In this document: positions 26,306-34,437 of the stretch, piece after piece
How positions within the stretch are numbered: the first letter of the stretch is position 1
Layout: every line of letters begins with the position of its first letter
Source of the DNA: Pseudomonas putida
Lineage (GTDB): Bacteria; Pseudomonadota; Gammaproteobacteria; Pseudomonadales; Pseudomonadaceae
Direction of reading: 5' to 3'
Length of the DNA: 64,000 bases
Assembly (NCBI RefSeq): GCF_030159595.1
Contig: NZ_BSKJ01000001.1
Coordinates: forward strand, 682,001-746,000
The notes under the pieces: generated by a model
What the model saw: only the letters and a program-made list of their open reading frames with translations
The model's database searches: none
What the model was told of the DNA's origin: nothing
Translations under genes and position numbers: made by a program

Positions 26306-26332
26306 GGTTATCCACAATAAATGTGGATAACC
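26306..26332. promoter_or_regulatory. Paired inverted DnaA boxes
   Basis: GGTTATCCACA and TGTGGATAACC face each other around AATAAA, giving two exact 9-base DnaA boxes (26308-26316 and 26322-26330) in a 27-base palindrome with 11-base arms. It lies 19 bases before the DUF1232 start codon and probably within its leader or promoter. Confidence 0.75.
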
Positions 26333-26351
26333 TGTTCCGCGTGGAGGCTTC

Positions 26352-26792
26352 ATGAGCGCACCTTGGAATTTCGCCCGTTTCCTGCCCTTGGCCGAGCGCC
26401 TGCTCAGCCGTGGCCGGTTGCCGGCCCTGCTGTTCGCCGTGGCCCGCAAAGGGCCACGCCTCGGCCAACTGCGCGAGGATGTGAAACTGCTGCAGTCACT
26501 GTGCCTGGCGTGGTGGCGTGGCGAGTACCGTGCCATCAGCCCCGGGGCACTGGTTACCATCGTGGCCGGCCTGCTGTATTTCGTCAGCCCCATCGATGCC
26601 ATCCCGGACTGGCTGCTGGGCGTGGGCTTCCTTGATGACATTGCGGTACTGGGCTGGGTGCTGAAGACCGTGGCCGACGAGTTGGCGCGCTTCAAGGCCT
26701 GGCGTGAAAGCCAGGCACCTGAGCGGCTGCGCGTGGTCGAGCGCCTTCCGGCAAGCCAGGAAACGCTGCAGCTGGAGCGCAATACGCAGTGA
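26352..26792 (+). CDS. YkvA/DUF1232 family membrane-associated protein
   Basis: A 146-residue protein with the DUF1232 core near residues 66-105: GALVTIVAGLLYFVSPIDAIPDWLLG then LDDIAVLGWVLK, a short hydrophobic hairpin with the conserved SPID-IPD element. Biochemical function is unknown. The N terminus is basic and the C terminus charged, both probably cytoplasmic. The ATG at 26352 follows GTGGAGGCTTC. The paired DnaA boxes directly upstream are the notable feature. It stands alone between two other transcription units. Confidence 0.85.
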   Translation: MSAPWNFARFLPLAERLLSRGRLPALLFAVARKGPRLGQLREDVKLLQSLCLAWWRGEYRAISPGALVTIVAGLLYFVSPIDAIPDWLLGVGFLDDIAVLGWVLKTVADELARFKAWRESQAPERLRVVERLPASQETLQLERNTQ

Positions 26793-26846
26793 AGACAGAC
26801 TGAACCGCACCTCAACCGGACAGACCCCGGAGTTGGTAATATAATT

Positions 26847-26885
26847 GGCATAAGGGTTATGCCTACGGATTACATGCTGTAATCC
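26847..26885. promoter_or_regulatory. Two perfect palindromes upstream of the HTH gene
   Basis: GGCATAA-GGG-TTATGCC (26847-26863) and GGATTACA-TGC-TGTAATCC (26867-26885) lie three bases apart, each with a 3-base centre. The second is followed by TTTTT, so it could also fold as a weak terminator. They end 18 bases before the HTH gene start. Likely operators for the protein they precede. Confidence 0.6.
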
Positions 26886-26903
26886 TTTTTAAAGGGGTTT
26901 GTA

Positions 26904-27242
26904 ATGGGTATTCAGGTAATCAGCCGGGACGGTCAACCCGAGTACGCCGTAGTTCCCTGGGAGCAGTACCAGGCGTTGCTCAAGGCGGCAGGGCAGGCGC
27001 CTGCCGAAGTGGTTGTCAGTGAACAGGCCGCTGCCGCCGACGTTGCGCCGCTGCCAGCGTTCAGTGAAGTTTCACGGATTCGTCAGGCCAAGGGCATTGC
27101 CCCAGAGCAACTGGCGCGCAATGTCGGGGTAAGCCCGGCGTATCTGGCCATGATCGAGTCGGGCGAACGCCTACCGGACGCAGCCATCCGCCGCGCCTTG
27201 GCTTGGCATCTGGGCGTGGCTGGCTGGAGCGAGCCATCATGA
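26904..27242 (+). CDS. Cro/CI-type HTH protein (antitoxin-like)
   Basis: A 112-residue protein. Residues 1-35 (VISRDGQPEYAVVPWEQYQALL) resemble the N-terminal DNA-binding or dimerisation strand of Phd-type antitoxins. A Pro/Ala-rich linker follows. Residues about 55-105 form an XRE HTH (IRQAKGIAPEQLARNVGVSP, YLAMIESGERLP). A ribosome site (AAAGGGG) lies upstream. Its stop overlaps the next gene's start (ATGA). The two palindromes in front suggest autoregulation. It could be a toxin-antitoxin antitoxin or a plain regulator; the partner has no toxin motif, so the former is unproven. Confidence 0.75.
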   Translation: MGIQVISRDGQPEYAVVPWEQYQALLKAAGQAPAEVVVSEQAAAADVAPLPAFSEVSRIRQAKGIAPEQLARNVGVSPAYLAMIESGERLPDAAIRRALAWHLGVAGWSEPS

Positions 27243-27607
27243 GCCAGGTCAGGATCAGCCGTCAGCACTGGGATAACCTGCTGGGCGAGCTTGACCTGGC
27301 CCGTCGTCAACGTCACTTGCTGACTTACCGAGCGCTGATCGAGCGCCTGCAACTGCCCAGCCCGGCCATGCAAACGCTGACCGCTGCGCTGGAATACCTG
27401 GCGGTGCTGGATGCCCGTGCCGAGCAGCCCTTGCGCAGCTCGCTGGTGATCAGCCAGGGCGCCAGCCGCTTGCCGCGTACCGGCTTCTTTGAATGTGTTG
27501 AACGACTGGGGCGGTTTACCGGGCCGGTCGATGGCATGGAGGCTGCCTCGTGGCATGCCTCTGAGGTGGTTCGGGTGTTCGAGTACAGCTACCCCGAAAC
27601 AGCCTGA
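27239..27607 (+). CDS. Hypothetical partner of the HTH protein
   Basis: A 122-residue soluble protein without a recognisable domain. Its ATG overlaps the stop of the HTH gene by four bases, so the two are translationally coupled. The sequence opens SQVRISRQHWDNLLGELDLARRQRHLLTYRALIERLQLPSP, a helical region with basic residues, and continues with GASRLPRTGFFECVERLGRF. No nuclease, kinase or acetyltransferase signature is visible. It is convergent with the EAL gene, 21 bases away. Function unknown. Confidence 0.7.
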   Translation: MSQVRISRQHWDNLLGELDLARRQRHLLTYRALIERLQLPSPAMQTLTAALEYLAVLDARAEQPLRSSLVISQGASRLPRTGFFECVERLGRFTGPVDGMEAASWHASEVVRVFEYSYPETA

Positions 27608-27628
27608 GTTTCTGCGTGGGACGCGGTC

Positions 27629-28558
27629 CTACAGGCTGTGCGCCGTCGTTAGGGGCAGTGCATGCCTGTGGATCATTCCGCAAGCCCTGCCATCAGCATC
27701 CAGCACCTGCAATGCATCCAAGTGTTGATGCTGGCCAAACAGCTCCAGCAACTGCCCGATCGTGGCATTCAACCGCACTGTCGGCTGCTCGGCCGGCGGT
27801 GTTTTCATCAGTGCCGGTAGCGCGCGCACCCCCGTCGCTTGTGGTCGCCCCAGCAGGTAGCCCTGCACCAGGTCCACGCCCATCTCGGTCAGCACCGCCA
27901 GCTCCTCCGCCAGCTCGATCCCTTCGGCAATCACTTGCGCCTTCGATGCCCGGGCGATCTGCAGGATCGAGCCGACGAATTCGCGCTTGAGCGGGTCGCG
28001 GTGGATGCCGTCGATGAAATGGCGGTCGATTTTCACGTATTCGGGGCGCAACTCCGACCACAGGCGCAGGCTGGAATAGCCCGCTCCAAGATCGTCGATG
28101 GCAATCGAAAAGCCCATGTCGCGGTAGTGGTGCAAGGCATTGGACAACAACTGGAAGTCGTCGGTGGGGGTGTGTTCGGTCAGTTCGATCACCACCCGGC
28201 TTGGCGGCAGGCCGACTTGCTCCAGCAGTTTCAGGGTCTGGCCGGACGGGTAGTGTGGCTCCAGCAGCGACTCTGGCGAGATGTTGAGAAACAGCTTGCC
28301 CTGCAGCTGCTGCTCGCTGAAGCGCCGGCAGGCGCTTTCCCGGCAGGCGGCCTCCAACTCGGTCAGGAGGCCGGCCTGGCGGGCGATGGTAAACAGGTTC
28401 AGCGGCGCGTGCAGCGGGCTGTTGGACGGGCCGCGACTAAGTGCCTCGTGGCCGAACACCCGCTGCTCACTCAGGCACATGATCGGCTGGAACAGACTGT
28501 GAATGCTGCGTTGAGCCAAAATGGCACTCAAGGCACTGAGCTGTTCGGCGACGGTCAT
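27629..28558 (-). CDS. EAL-domain cyclic-di-GMP phosphodiesterase, C-terminally short
   Basis: A 309-residue cytoplasmic protein. Residues about 10-245 are an EAL domain with the catalytic set intact: EALSRG, LFLNISPES, VIELTEH, AIDDLGAGYSSL, VKIDRHF, VIAEGIEL and VQGYLLGRP. It should hydrolyse c-di-GMP. The C-terminal 60 residues look like the first half of a CBS domain (HLDALQVLDADGRACGMIHRH), and the frame then stops. Related pseudomonad proteins of EAL-CBS-GGDEF type are roughly twice as long, so this copy may be truncated. The start is the ATG at 28558. Confidence 0.85.
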   Translation of the reverse strand: MTVAEQLSALSAILAQRSIHSLFQPIMCLSEQRVFGHEALSRGPSNSPLHAPLNLFTIARQAGLLTELEAACRESACRRFSEQQLQGKLFLNISPESLLEPHYPSGQTLKLLEQVGLPPSRVVIELTEHTPTDDFQLLSNALHHYRDMGFSIAIDDLGAGYSSLRLWSELRPEYVKIDRHFIDGIHRDPLKREFVGSILQIARASKAQVIAEGIELAEELAVLTEMGVDLVQGYLLGRPQATGVRALPALMKTPPAEQPTVRLNATIGQLLELFGQHQHLDALQVLDADGRACGMIHRHALPLTTAHSL

Positions 28559-28676
28559 GACGTATTCCTGAAAATGAAAGGGCCAGGCATCTGCATGCCC
28601 GGCCCCTGTATTTCACGACAGCGCGATGACTGTTTGATGACAGGTCACACTATTCTGCCATCATTGCCACAACGCC

Positions 28677-30758
28677 TTATTTCTTGGCCACCTTGGTGCT
28701 GGCGCTGAGGTAATCGATCAGGATGCGACCGGTTTCGGACAGGTAGGCGTCGTCTTCCGGCTTGGTGTTTTCATCCTCGGTTGGCAGTGCGTCCTCGTCC
28801 TCTTTCTTCAGCTCTTTCAGCGGCTCTTCACCCTTGGCCTTGCGGCGGATGTTTTCCAGTGCCAACTGCTTGGCCTCGATATCATCGTGGCGTGCGCGGC
28901 GCTCCTGCTCGTTGAGGCTGACAGTCTTCTCGTTCATCAGCTTCTGGGTCAGGGCCAGGCGGTCGCGGATGTAGGTGAACTCGGCATCCTTGTCGCTGCG
29001 GGCTTCATGTTGCGCCTTGAGCTGGGCCAGGAACGGCTTGAACGGGTCGACCGCAGGCTTGACCACCGGGCGGATGGTGTCCCATGGCATGGCCTCGGGC
29101 AGGGCGCTTTCGCCAATTTCCTTGGTGTCGATGATCGACGGGTAGTCGATGTCCGGCAGCACGCCCTGGTGCTGGGTGCTCTGCCCGGAAACCCGGTAGA
29201 ACTTGGCCAGGGTCAGCTTCAGCTCGCCATGGTTGAGCGGCTGGATGGTCTGCACGGTGCCTTTGCCGAAGGTTTGGCCACCGATGATCAACGCGCGGTG
29301 GTAGTCCTGCATGGCACCGGCGAAAATTTCCGATGCCGAAGCAGACAGGCGGTTCACCAGCAGCGCCAGCGGACCTTTGTAGAAGGCACCCGGGTTTTCG
29401 TCCTCCAGCACGTCGACGCGGCCATCGCTGTTGCGCACCAGCACGGTCGGACCTTTCTCGATGAACAGGCTGGTCAGCTCGGTGGCTTCCTGCAGCGAGC
29501 CGCCACCGTTGTTGCGCAGGTCGATGACCACGCCGTCGACTTTCTCTTTCTGCAGTTCGGTGAGCAGCTTCTTCACGTCACGCGTGGTGCTCTTGTATTC
29601 CGGGTCGCCAGCGCGGTACGCCTTGAAGTCGAGGTAAAAGGCCGGGATCTCGATGATGCCTAGCTTGTAGTCACGCCCGTCCTGCTTCAGCTTGAGCACC
29701 GACTTCTTCGCCGCCTGCTCTTCAAGCTTCACTGCTTCACGGGTGATCGACACGATCTTGCTGGTCTGGTCGCTTGGCGCATTGCTGGCCGGGATGATCT
29801 CCAGGCGCACCACCGAGCCTTTCGGGCCACGGATCAGCTTGACCACTTCGTCCAGGCGCCAGCCGACCACGTCGACCATTTCCTTGTTGCCTTGGGCCAC
29901 GCCGATGATCTTGTCGGCCGGGGCTACCTGCTTGGTCTTGGCCGCCGGGCCTGCCGGCACCAGGCGTACGATCTTGACCTGGTCGTTGTCGCTTTGCAGC
30001 ACCGCGCCGATGCCTTCGAGCGACAGGCTCATGTTGATGTCGAAGTTTTCTGCGTTGTCGGGCGACAGGTAATTGGTGTGCGGGTCGTAGGACTGGGCGA
30101 AGGTGTTGATGTAGGCCTGGAAGATGTCCTCGGCACGGGTCTGGTCCAGGCGCGCCAGCTGGTTCTTGTAGCGCTTGGTCAAGGTTTCCTGGATCTGCTT
30201 GGGTTCTTTGCCGGCGATCTTCTGGCGCAGCACTTCGTCTTTCACGCGTTTGCGCCACAAGTCGTCGAGCTCGGCCTGGTCCTTCATCCACGGTGCGTCC
30301 TTGCGGTCGATCAGCAAGGTTTCCTTGGTGTTGAAGTCGATCTTGTCCACGCCTTTGTTCAGCTCGGCCAGGGCGAAGTCCAGGCGCTGCTTGACGCGGT
30401 CCAGGTAGCGTTTGTAGATGGTGAAGCCCGGGTCCAGGTTACCGCTCTTGAGGAAATCGTCGAATTGCGTTTTCCACTTGTCGAATTCGGCAATGTCGGC
30501 GGCGGTAAAGTAGCTGCGAGCCGGGTCCAGCAGCTTGATGTAGCTGTCATAGATGATGACCGAACGTGCATCGTCCAGCGGCGGCTTGCTGTAGTGGTGG
30601 CGCTTGAGCAACTCCACCACGTTGAGGCTGGCGACGATCTCGTCGCGATCCGGCTGCAGGCTGTCCCACTTGTTGGCGGCCGCCGCATTGCCGCCGAGCG
30701 TGAGGCTGCCCAGGCCGATCATGACGGCGAGGGCGGTGCTTGGGAGGAAATGCTTCAT
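28677..30758 (-). CDS. prc: Carboxy-terminal processing (tail-specific) protease
   Basis: A 693-residue periplasmic S41 protease. A signal peptide (KHFLPSTALAVMIGLGSL, cleavage after ANA or AAA) is followed by an N-terminal helical domain and a PDZ domain (SLSLEGIGAVLQ to WRLDEVVKLIRG). The catalytic domain follows, with Ser in RLSASASEIFAGAM and Lys in GQTFGKGTVQ about 24 residues later, the Ser-Lys dyad spacing of E. coli Prc. The C-terminal DUF3340 region is rich in Glu and Lys. Prc trims FtsI and degrades peptidoglycan hydrolases with NlpI-like partners. ATG 30758 is chosen for the signal peptide; ATG 30791 is possible. Confidence 0.93.
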   Translation of the reverse strand: MKHFLPSTALAVMIGLGSLTLGGNAAAANKWDSLQPDRDEIVASLNVVELLKRHHYSKPPLDDARSVIIYDSYIKLLDPARSYFTAADIAEFDKWKTQFDDFLKSGNLDPGFTIYKRYLDRVKQRLDFALAELNKGVDKIDFNTKETLLIDRKDAPWMKDQAELDDLWRKRVKDEVLRQKIAGKEPKQIQETLTKRYKNQLARLDQTRAEDIFQAYINTFAQSYDPHTNYLSPDNAENFDINMSLSLEGIGAVLQSDNDQVKIVRLVPAGPAAKTKQVAPADKIIGVAQGNKEMVDVVGWRLDEVVKLIRGPKGSVVRLEIIPASNAPSDQTSKIVSITREAVKLEEQAAKKSVLKLKQDGRDYKLGIIEIPAFYLDFKAYRAGDPEYKSTTRDVKKLLTELQKEKVDGVVIDLRNNGGGSLQEATELTSLFIEKGPTVLVRNSDGRVDVLEDENPGAFYKGPLALLVNRLSASASEIFAGAMQDYHRALIIGGQTFGKGTVQTIQPLNHGELKLTLAKFYRVSGQSTQHQGVLPDIDYPSIIDTKEIGESALPEAMPWDTIRPVVKPAVDPFKPFLAQLKAQHEARSDKDAEFTYIRDRLALTQKLMNEKTVSLNEQERRARHDDIEAKQLALENIRRKAKGEEPLKELKKEDEDALPTEDENTKPEDDAYLSETGRILIDYLSASTKVAKK

Positions 30759-30898
30759 GCTGATTCGACGTGGAGGCAATTGATCACGCATAGTAGGCCG
30801 TCTTTTCCGTTGCCGGTTCCATGGAACCGGGCAAATACTGCAAAAAGCCTGGGGTGTGCGTTCCCCAGGCCCAGTCATGATTCAACTATGGAGGCACT

Positions 30899-31861
30899 GT
30901 GAAGGCATTGCAAGGCGTTGACGGACATGTGGAGTGGGTTGAGGCCGAGCGCCCGGCCTGTGACGCGGGCCAAGTGCGCATTCGCGTGGCTGCTGCGGGC
31001 CTGAACCGCGCCGATCTGCTGCAGATGAAAGGTTTGTACCCGCCACCGCCAGGTGCCAGCCCTTACATGGGCCTGGAGTGTGCCGGGGTGGTTGAAGAGG
31101 TGGGCGCTGGTGCGGATTGGCGTGTGGGCGACCGCGTTTGTGCACTGCTGGCCAGTGGCGCCATGGCCGAGGAAGTGGTGGTCGATGCACGCCACGTCTT
31201 GCCGGTGCCTGAGGGCCTGAGCCTCCATGAGGCAGCGGCGCTGCCGGAGGTGTACGCCACCGCTTGGCTGAATATCTTCCAGCTTGGGGCTGTGAAGGCA
31301 GGTGAGAAGGTGCTGGTGCACGCTGGCGCCAGTGGTGTCGGCTCGGCCGCCATCCAGCTGTGCAAGGCATTCGGCAGCCCGGTGTGGGTCAGTGTCGGTT
31401 CGCCGGATCGCCTGGCCTACTGCGAAGCGCTGGGTGCTGCGGGTGGTGTGGTGCGTAACGAGAACCTGGATGCACTGGAGGGTTTCGGGCCGTTCGATGT
31501 GATTCTCGACCCGGTGGGCGCCAGCTACGGCGAACTCAACCTCAAGCTGCTGGCCCGTGACGGGCGTTGGGTGATCATCGGCCTGATGGGCGGGCGCAAG
31601 TTTGAGCTGGACCTGGCCCAGGTGCTGGGCAAACGCCTGGAAATTACCGGCTCCACGCTGCGTAACCGCGATGACGGCTTCAAGGCCGAGTTGCTGCGCG
31701 AGCTGCAACAGCAGGTGTGGCCGCTGTTTGCCGAAGGGCGCTTGTCGCCGCAGCTGGTGGATACCTACCCGGTGGCGTTTGCTCAGGCGGCGTATGCCGA
31801 GCTTGAGACTAATCAGGTCTCTGGCAAGCTGGTGATGGTGATCGACCCTAGCCTGGTGTAA
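30899..31861 (+). CDS. NAD(P)H quinone oxidoreductase (zinc-type MDR family)
   Basis: A 320-residue cytoplasmic enzyme of the quinone oxidoreductase/PIG3-like branch of medium-chain dehydrogenases. A GroES-like N-terminal domain (VRIRVAAAGLNRADLLQMKG, GLECAGVVEEVG) is followed by a Rossmann domain with HAGASGVGSAAIQLCKAFG. The Cys and His ligands for catalytic zinc are absent, as usual in this branch. The start is the GTG at 30899, placed by a strong GGAGG six bases upstream. It is divergent from prc. Confidence 0.88.
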   Translation: MKALQGVDGHVEWVEAERPACDAGQVRIRVAAAGLNRADLLQMKGLYPPPPGASPYMGLECAGVVEEVGAGADWRVGDRVCALLASGAMAEEVVVDARHVLPVPEGLSLHEAAALPEVYATAWLNIFQLGAVKAGEKVLVHAGASGVGSAAIQLCKAFGSPVWVSVGSPDRLAYCEALGAAGGVVRNENLDALEGFGPFDVILDPVGASYGELNLKLLARDGRWVIIGLMGGRKFELDLAQVLGKRLEITGSTLRNRDDGFKAELLRELQQQVWPLFAEGRLSPQLVDTYPVAFAQAAYAELETNQVSGKLVMVIDPSLV

Positions 31862-31868
31862 GCAGGCC

Positions 31869-31964
31869 TGGCCCTTTCGCGGGTAAACCCGCTCCCACAG
31901 GATCACCACAGATTCGAAATGTGTGCGATCCCTGTGGGAGCGGGTTCACCCGCGAATAGGCCGG
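31869..31964. repeat. Inverted pair of REP elements
   Basis: GCCCTTTCGCGGGTAAACCC followed by GCTCCCACAGG, and its inverted partner ending in CGCGAATAGGCCGG. It fills the gap between the convergent quinone oxidoreductase and HAD hydrolase genes, where it may act as a two-way transcription stop. Confidence 0.9.
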
Positions 31965-31983
31965 TTCAGGCAATAAATTACTC

Positions 31984-32637
31984 TCAGGTCCAGCTCAGAA
32001 TGGGCCAGCCATTGGTCTGGGCATGCTCGCGCAACACCGCATCCGGGTTCACTGCATGCGGGTGATCCACCTTCAACAACAACGGTAAATCATTCCGTGA
32101 GTCGGAATAGAAACTCGCCCCCTCCAGGTTCTCCTGCTCCTGATCCAGCCACTCCAGCAACCGGGTGATCTTGCCCTCGCGGTAGGTCAGCACTCCGTGG
32201 GTCCTGCCCGTATACACCCCGTTCACCGCCTCCAGCTCGATCGCCAGGTATTCATCCACCCCCAGGCGCGCCGCAATCGGCCCGACAAGGTGCGTGCCCG
32301 AAGCGGAAATGATCAGAATGCGGTCCCCGCGCTTGCGGTGTTCGGCAATGCAGCGGCAGGCGTCGCCGTAGATGATCGGCTCGATCATTTCTTCGACCCA
32401 GGGCTCCACCAGATGCTCGACTTCTTCCAGGGTTCGCCCGGCCATCGGCTCCAGGCTGAAGGCCATGTACTCCTCCATCTGCAGGTGGCCCTTGCCGTAG
32501 GCTTCCATCAGTTCACGGTCACGGCGCAGGAAGTCCTTGCCGTCGACCCAGCCCAGCCGGGCCATCTGCTCGCTCCACAGCGACGCGCAGTCCGCGTGGA
32601 TCAAGGTTTCGTCCAGATCGAAAATTGCCAGTGCCAT
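31984..32637 (-). CDS. HAD-superfamily phosphatase (subfamily IB, SerB-like)
   Basis: A 217-residue cytoplasmic phosphatase. HAD motif I is FDLDETL (D7, D9), motif II is the Ser in ILIISASGTH, and motifs III/IV lie in REGKITRLLEW and FYSDSRNDLPLL. An all-helical cap lies between I and II (residues about 20-90), as in phosphoserine and phosphocholine phosphatases. It is the last gene of the minus-strand ABC importer operon, 14 bases after the ATPase, which suggests it removes phosphate from the imported or cleaved product. The substrate is unknown. Confidence 0.85.
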   Translation of the reverse strand: MALAIFDLDETLIHADCASLWSEQMARLGWVDGKDFLRRDRELMEAYGKGHLQMEEYMAFSLEPMAGRTLEEVEHLVEPWVEEMIEPIIYGDACRCIAEHRKRGDRILIISASGTHLVGPIAARLGVDEYLAIELEAVNGVYTGRTHGVLTYREGKITRLLEWLDQEQENLEGASFYSDSRNDLPLLLKVDHPHAVNPDAVLREHAQTNGWPILSWT

Positions 32638-32651
32638 CGTGTTGAATCTCC

Positions 32652-33641
32652 TTAGGCCACTTCCCGCAGCGCCGTGGGGTCGATCGACAAGCTTACCCGT
32701 TTTCCGTCCGCGTGCAGGTCGGCCGGCGAGCGGTTGAGCACGTCGACCACCAGCTCCACCTCGCGTACTTTCACGCGGTAGCGAATCACGTTACCCAGCA
32801 GGCTGTGGCTGCGGACTTCTGCGTCCAGTTCGCCATTGACGCTCAGGGTGATCGACTCCGGGCGGATTGCCAGGCGGCTGGCCACCCGACGCTGTAGCAG
32901 GCGGCTGGCGCTGTCGGCGTCGAGCAGGTTGTAGTTGCCGATGAAACCGGCGGCAAACAGGTCCACCGGTGCTGTGTAGAGGGTTTCGGCATCGCCGCTC
33001 TGGACGATGCGCCCCTGGTTCATCAGGAAGATGCGGTCAGACAGGGTCAGCGCTTCTTCCTGGTCGTGGGTGACGAAGATGGTGGTCAGTCCCAGCTCAC
33101 GCTGGATGGCCCGGATCTGCTCGCGCAGGTGCTTGCGAATACGCGCATCCAGTGCCGACAGCGGCTCGTCGAGCAGCAGCAGGCGTGGGCGGGTGACCAG
33201 CGAACGGGCCAGGGCTACGCGTTGGCACTGGCCGCCGGACAACTGGTGAGGGTAGCGCCCGGCAAACGTGCCCAGCTCCACCAGGTCCAGCGCCTCGCGC
33301 ACCCTCACCTGGCTTTCGTCGGCCTTCACTTTTTGCATGCGCAGGCCAAAGGCCACGTTCTGCTCCACGGTCATGTTGGGGAACAGCGCATAGCTCTGGA
33401 ACACCATGCCGATGCCACGCTTTTGCGGGCTCACGGGCACGATATCGTGGCCGTCGAGCAGGATCTGACCGCTGTCTACCGGGGTCAGCCCGGCGATGCA
33501 GCGCAGCAGGGTAGACTTGCCGCAACCGGACGGGCCGAGCAGGGTGACGAACTCGCCGCGTTCGATGTGGCAGTCGATGTTCTCGAACACCTGGCTGCCG
33601 GCGTAGCTTTTTTGCAGGTTCTGTACGCTGACGAAGCTCAT
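32652..33641 (-). CDS. ABC importer ATP-binding protein
   Basis: A 329-residue ATPase of the spermidine/iron/phosphonate type (PotA/FbpC-like). Walker A GPSGCGKST (near residue 37), signature LSGGQCQRVALARSL (near 134), Walker B LLLLDEPLSALD (near 154) and the switch His in FVTHDQEEALTL are intact. A C-terminal TOBE-like regulatory domain (about 240-329) is present. It energises the two permeases encoded directly upstream; the permease stop and this ATG are one base apart. Confidence 0.92.
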   Translation of the reverse strand: MSFVSVQNLQKSYAGSQVFENIDCHIERGEFVTLLGPSGCGKSTLLRCIAGLTPVDSGQILLDGHDIVPVSPQKRGIGMVFQSYALFPNMTVEQNVAFGLRMQKVKADESQVRVREALDLVELGTFAGRYPHQLSGGQCQRVALARSLVTRPRLLLLDEPLSALDARIRKHLREQIRAIQRELGLTTIFVTHDQEEALTLSDRIFLMNQGRIVQSGDAETLYTAPVDLFAAGFIGNYNLLDADSASRLLQRRVASRLAIRPESITLSVNGELDAEVRSHSLLGNVIRYRVKVREVELVVDVLNRSPADLHADGKRVSLSIDPTALREVA

Positions 33642-33642
33642 G

Positions 33643-34437
33643 TCAGGTCTTGTCCTTGTTCAAGCGGTTGGCGACCCAGGTCAGTACCAGCACGAAGGCG
33701 AAATAGGAGATCACCAGCGCGCTGTTGAAGTGGCCGCTGCTGTTGCGCATGTTGTTCAGGTACACCTGCAGGGTCTCGTAGCGGGTTCCGACCAGCAGGT
33801 TGGCGAACACGAACTCGCCGAACAGGAACGAGAACGACAGCAGCAGCGCCACCATCAGGCCCTTGCGCAGGTTTGGCAGCACCACCAGCAGCGCGGCCTG
33901 CCAGGTGCTGGCGCCCAGCAACTGGGCGGCGTCCATCAGGTCGCGCAGGTTGATGGCTTGCAGGTTGTTGGTGATGGCCCGGTACATGAACGGCAAGGCG
34001 ATGGTGAAGTAGCAGCCGATCAGGATCCACGGCGTGCCAACCATTGCCATCGGCCCGCTGCCGTACAGCTGCAGCAACCCCACCGACGACACCACCGGCG
34101 GCACCGCGAAGGGCAGCAGGATGAGGATGTTCATCAGCGCGTCCAGCCGCGGGAAGTGGTAATGCACCACGAACAGCAGTGGCAAAATCAGCACAACCGA
34201 CAGCAGCAGCGCCCCAACGCACACCAGCAGTGACTGGCCGAAGGCCGCCAGGAAGCGCGGCTCGCTCCACAGCGCCGCATACCATTTCAGGGTCAGGCCG
34301 CTGGGCAACAGGCTGGCCGACCAACTGGTGGCCAGCGAGTAGAGCAGGGTGCCGGCCAGTGGCAGCAGCAGGATCAGGAACAGCAGGTAGACCACGGCGC
34401 GGTGGTACCCGCCGCCGGAACGGGCGTCAGCGCGCAT
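33643..34437 (-). CDS. ABC importer permease, second subunit
   Basis: A 264-residue inner-membrane protein with six predicted spans. The EAA loop that contacts the ATPase is DLMDAAQLLGASTWQAALLV (near residue 165). It resembles PotC/PhnV-type permeases. Its start overlaps the first permease by 11 bases, and the ATPase follows immediately, so translation is coupled along the operon. Confidence 0.88.
   Translation of the reverse strand: MRADARSGGGYHRAVVYLLFLILLLPLAGTLLYSLATSWSASLLPSGLTLKWYAALWSEPRFLAAFGQSLLVCVGALLLSVVLILPLLFVVHYHFPRLDALMNILILLPFAVPPVVSSVGLLQLYGSGPMAMVGTPWILIGCYFTIALPFMYRAITNNLQAINLRDLMDAAQLLGASTWQAALLVVLPNLRKGLMVALLLSFSFLFGEFVFANLLVGTRYETLQVYLNNMRNSSGHFNSALVISYFAFVLVLTWVANRLNKDKT

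Noticed and set aside
26308..26330. Second replication origin or plasmid origin
   Set aside because: Two DnaA boxes only, with no AT-rich unwinding element, repeated box cluster or replication gene.
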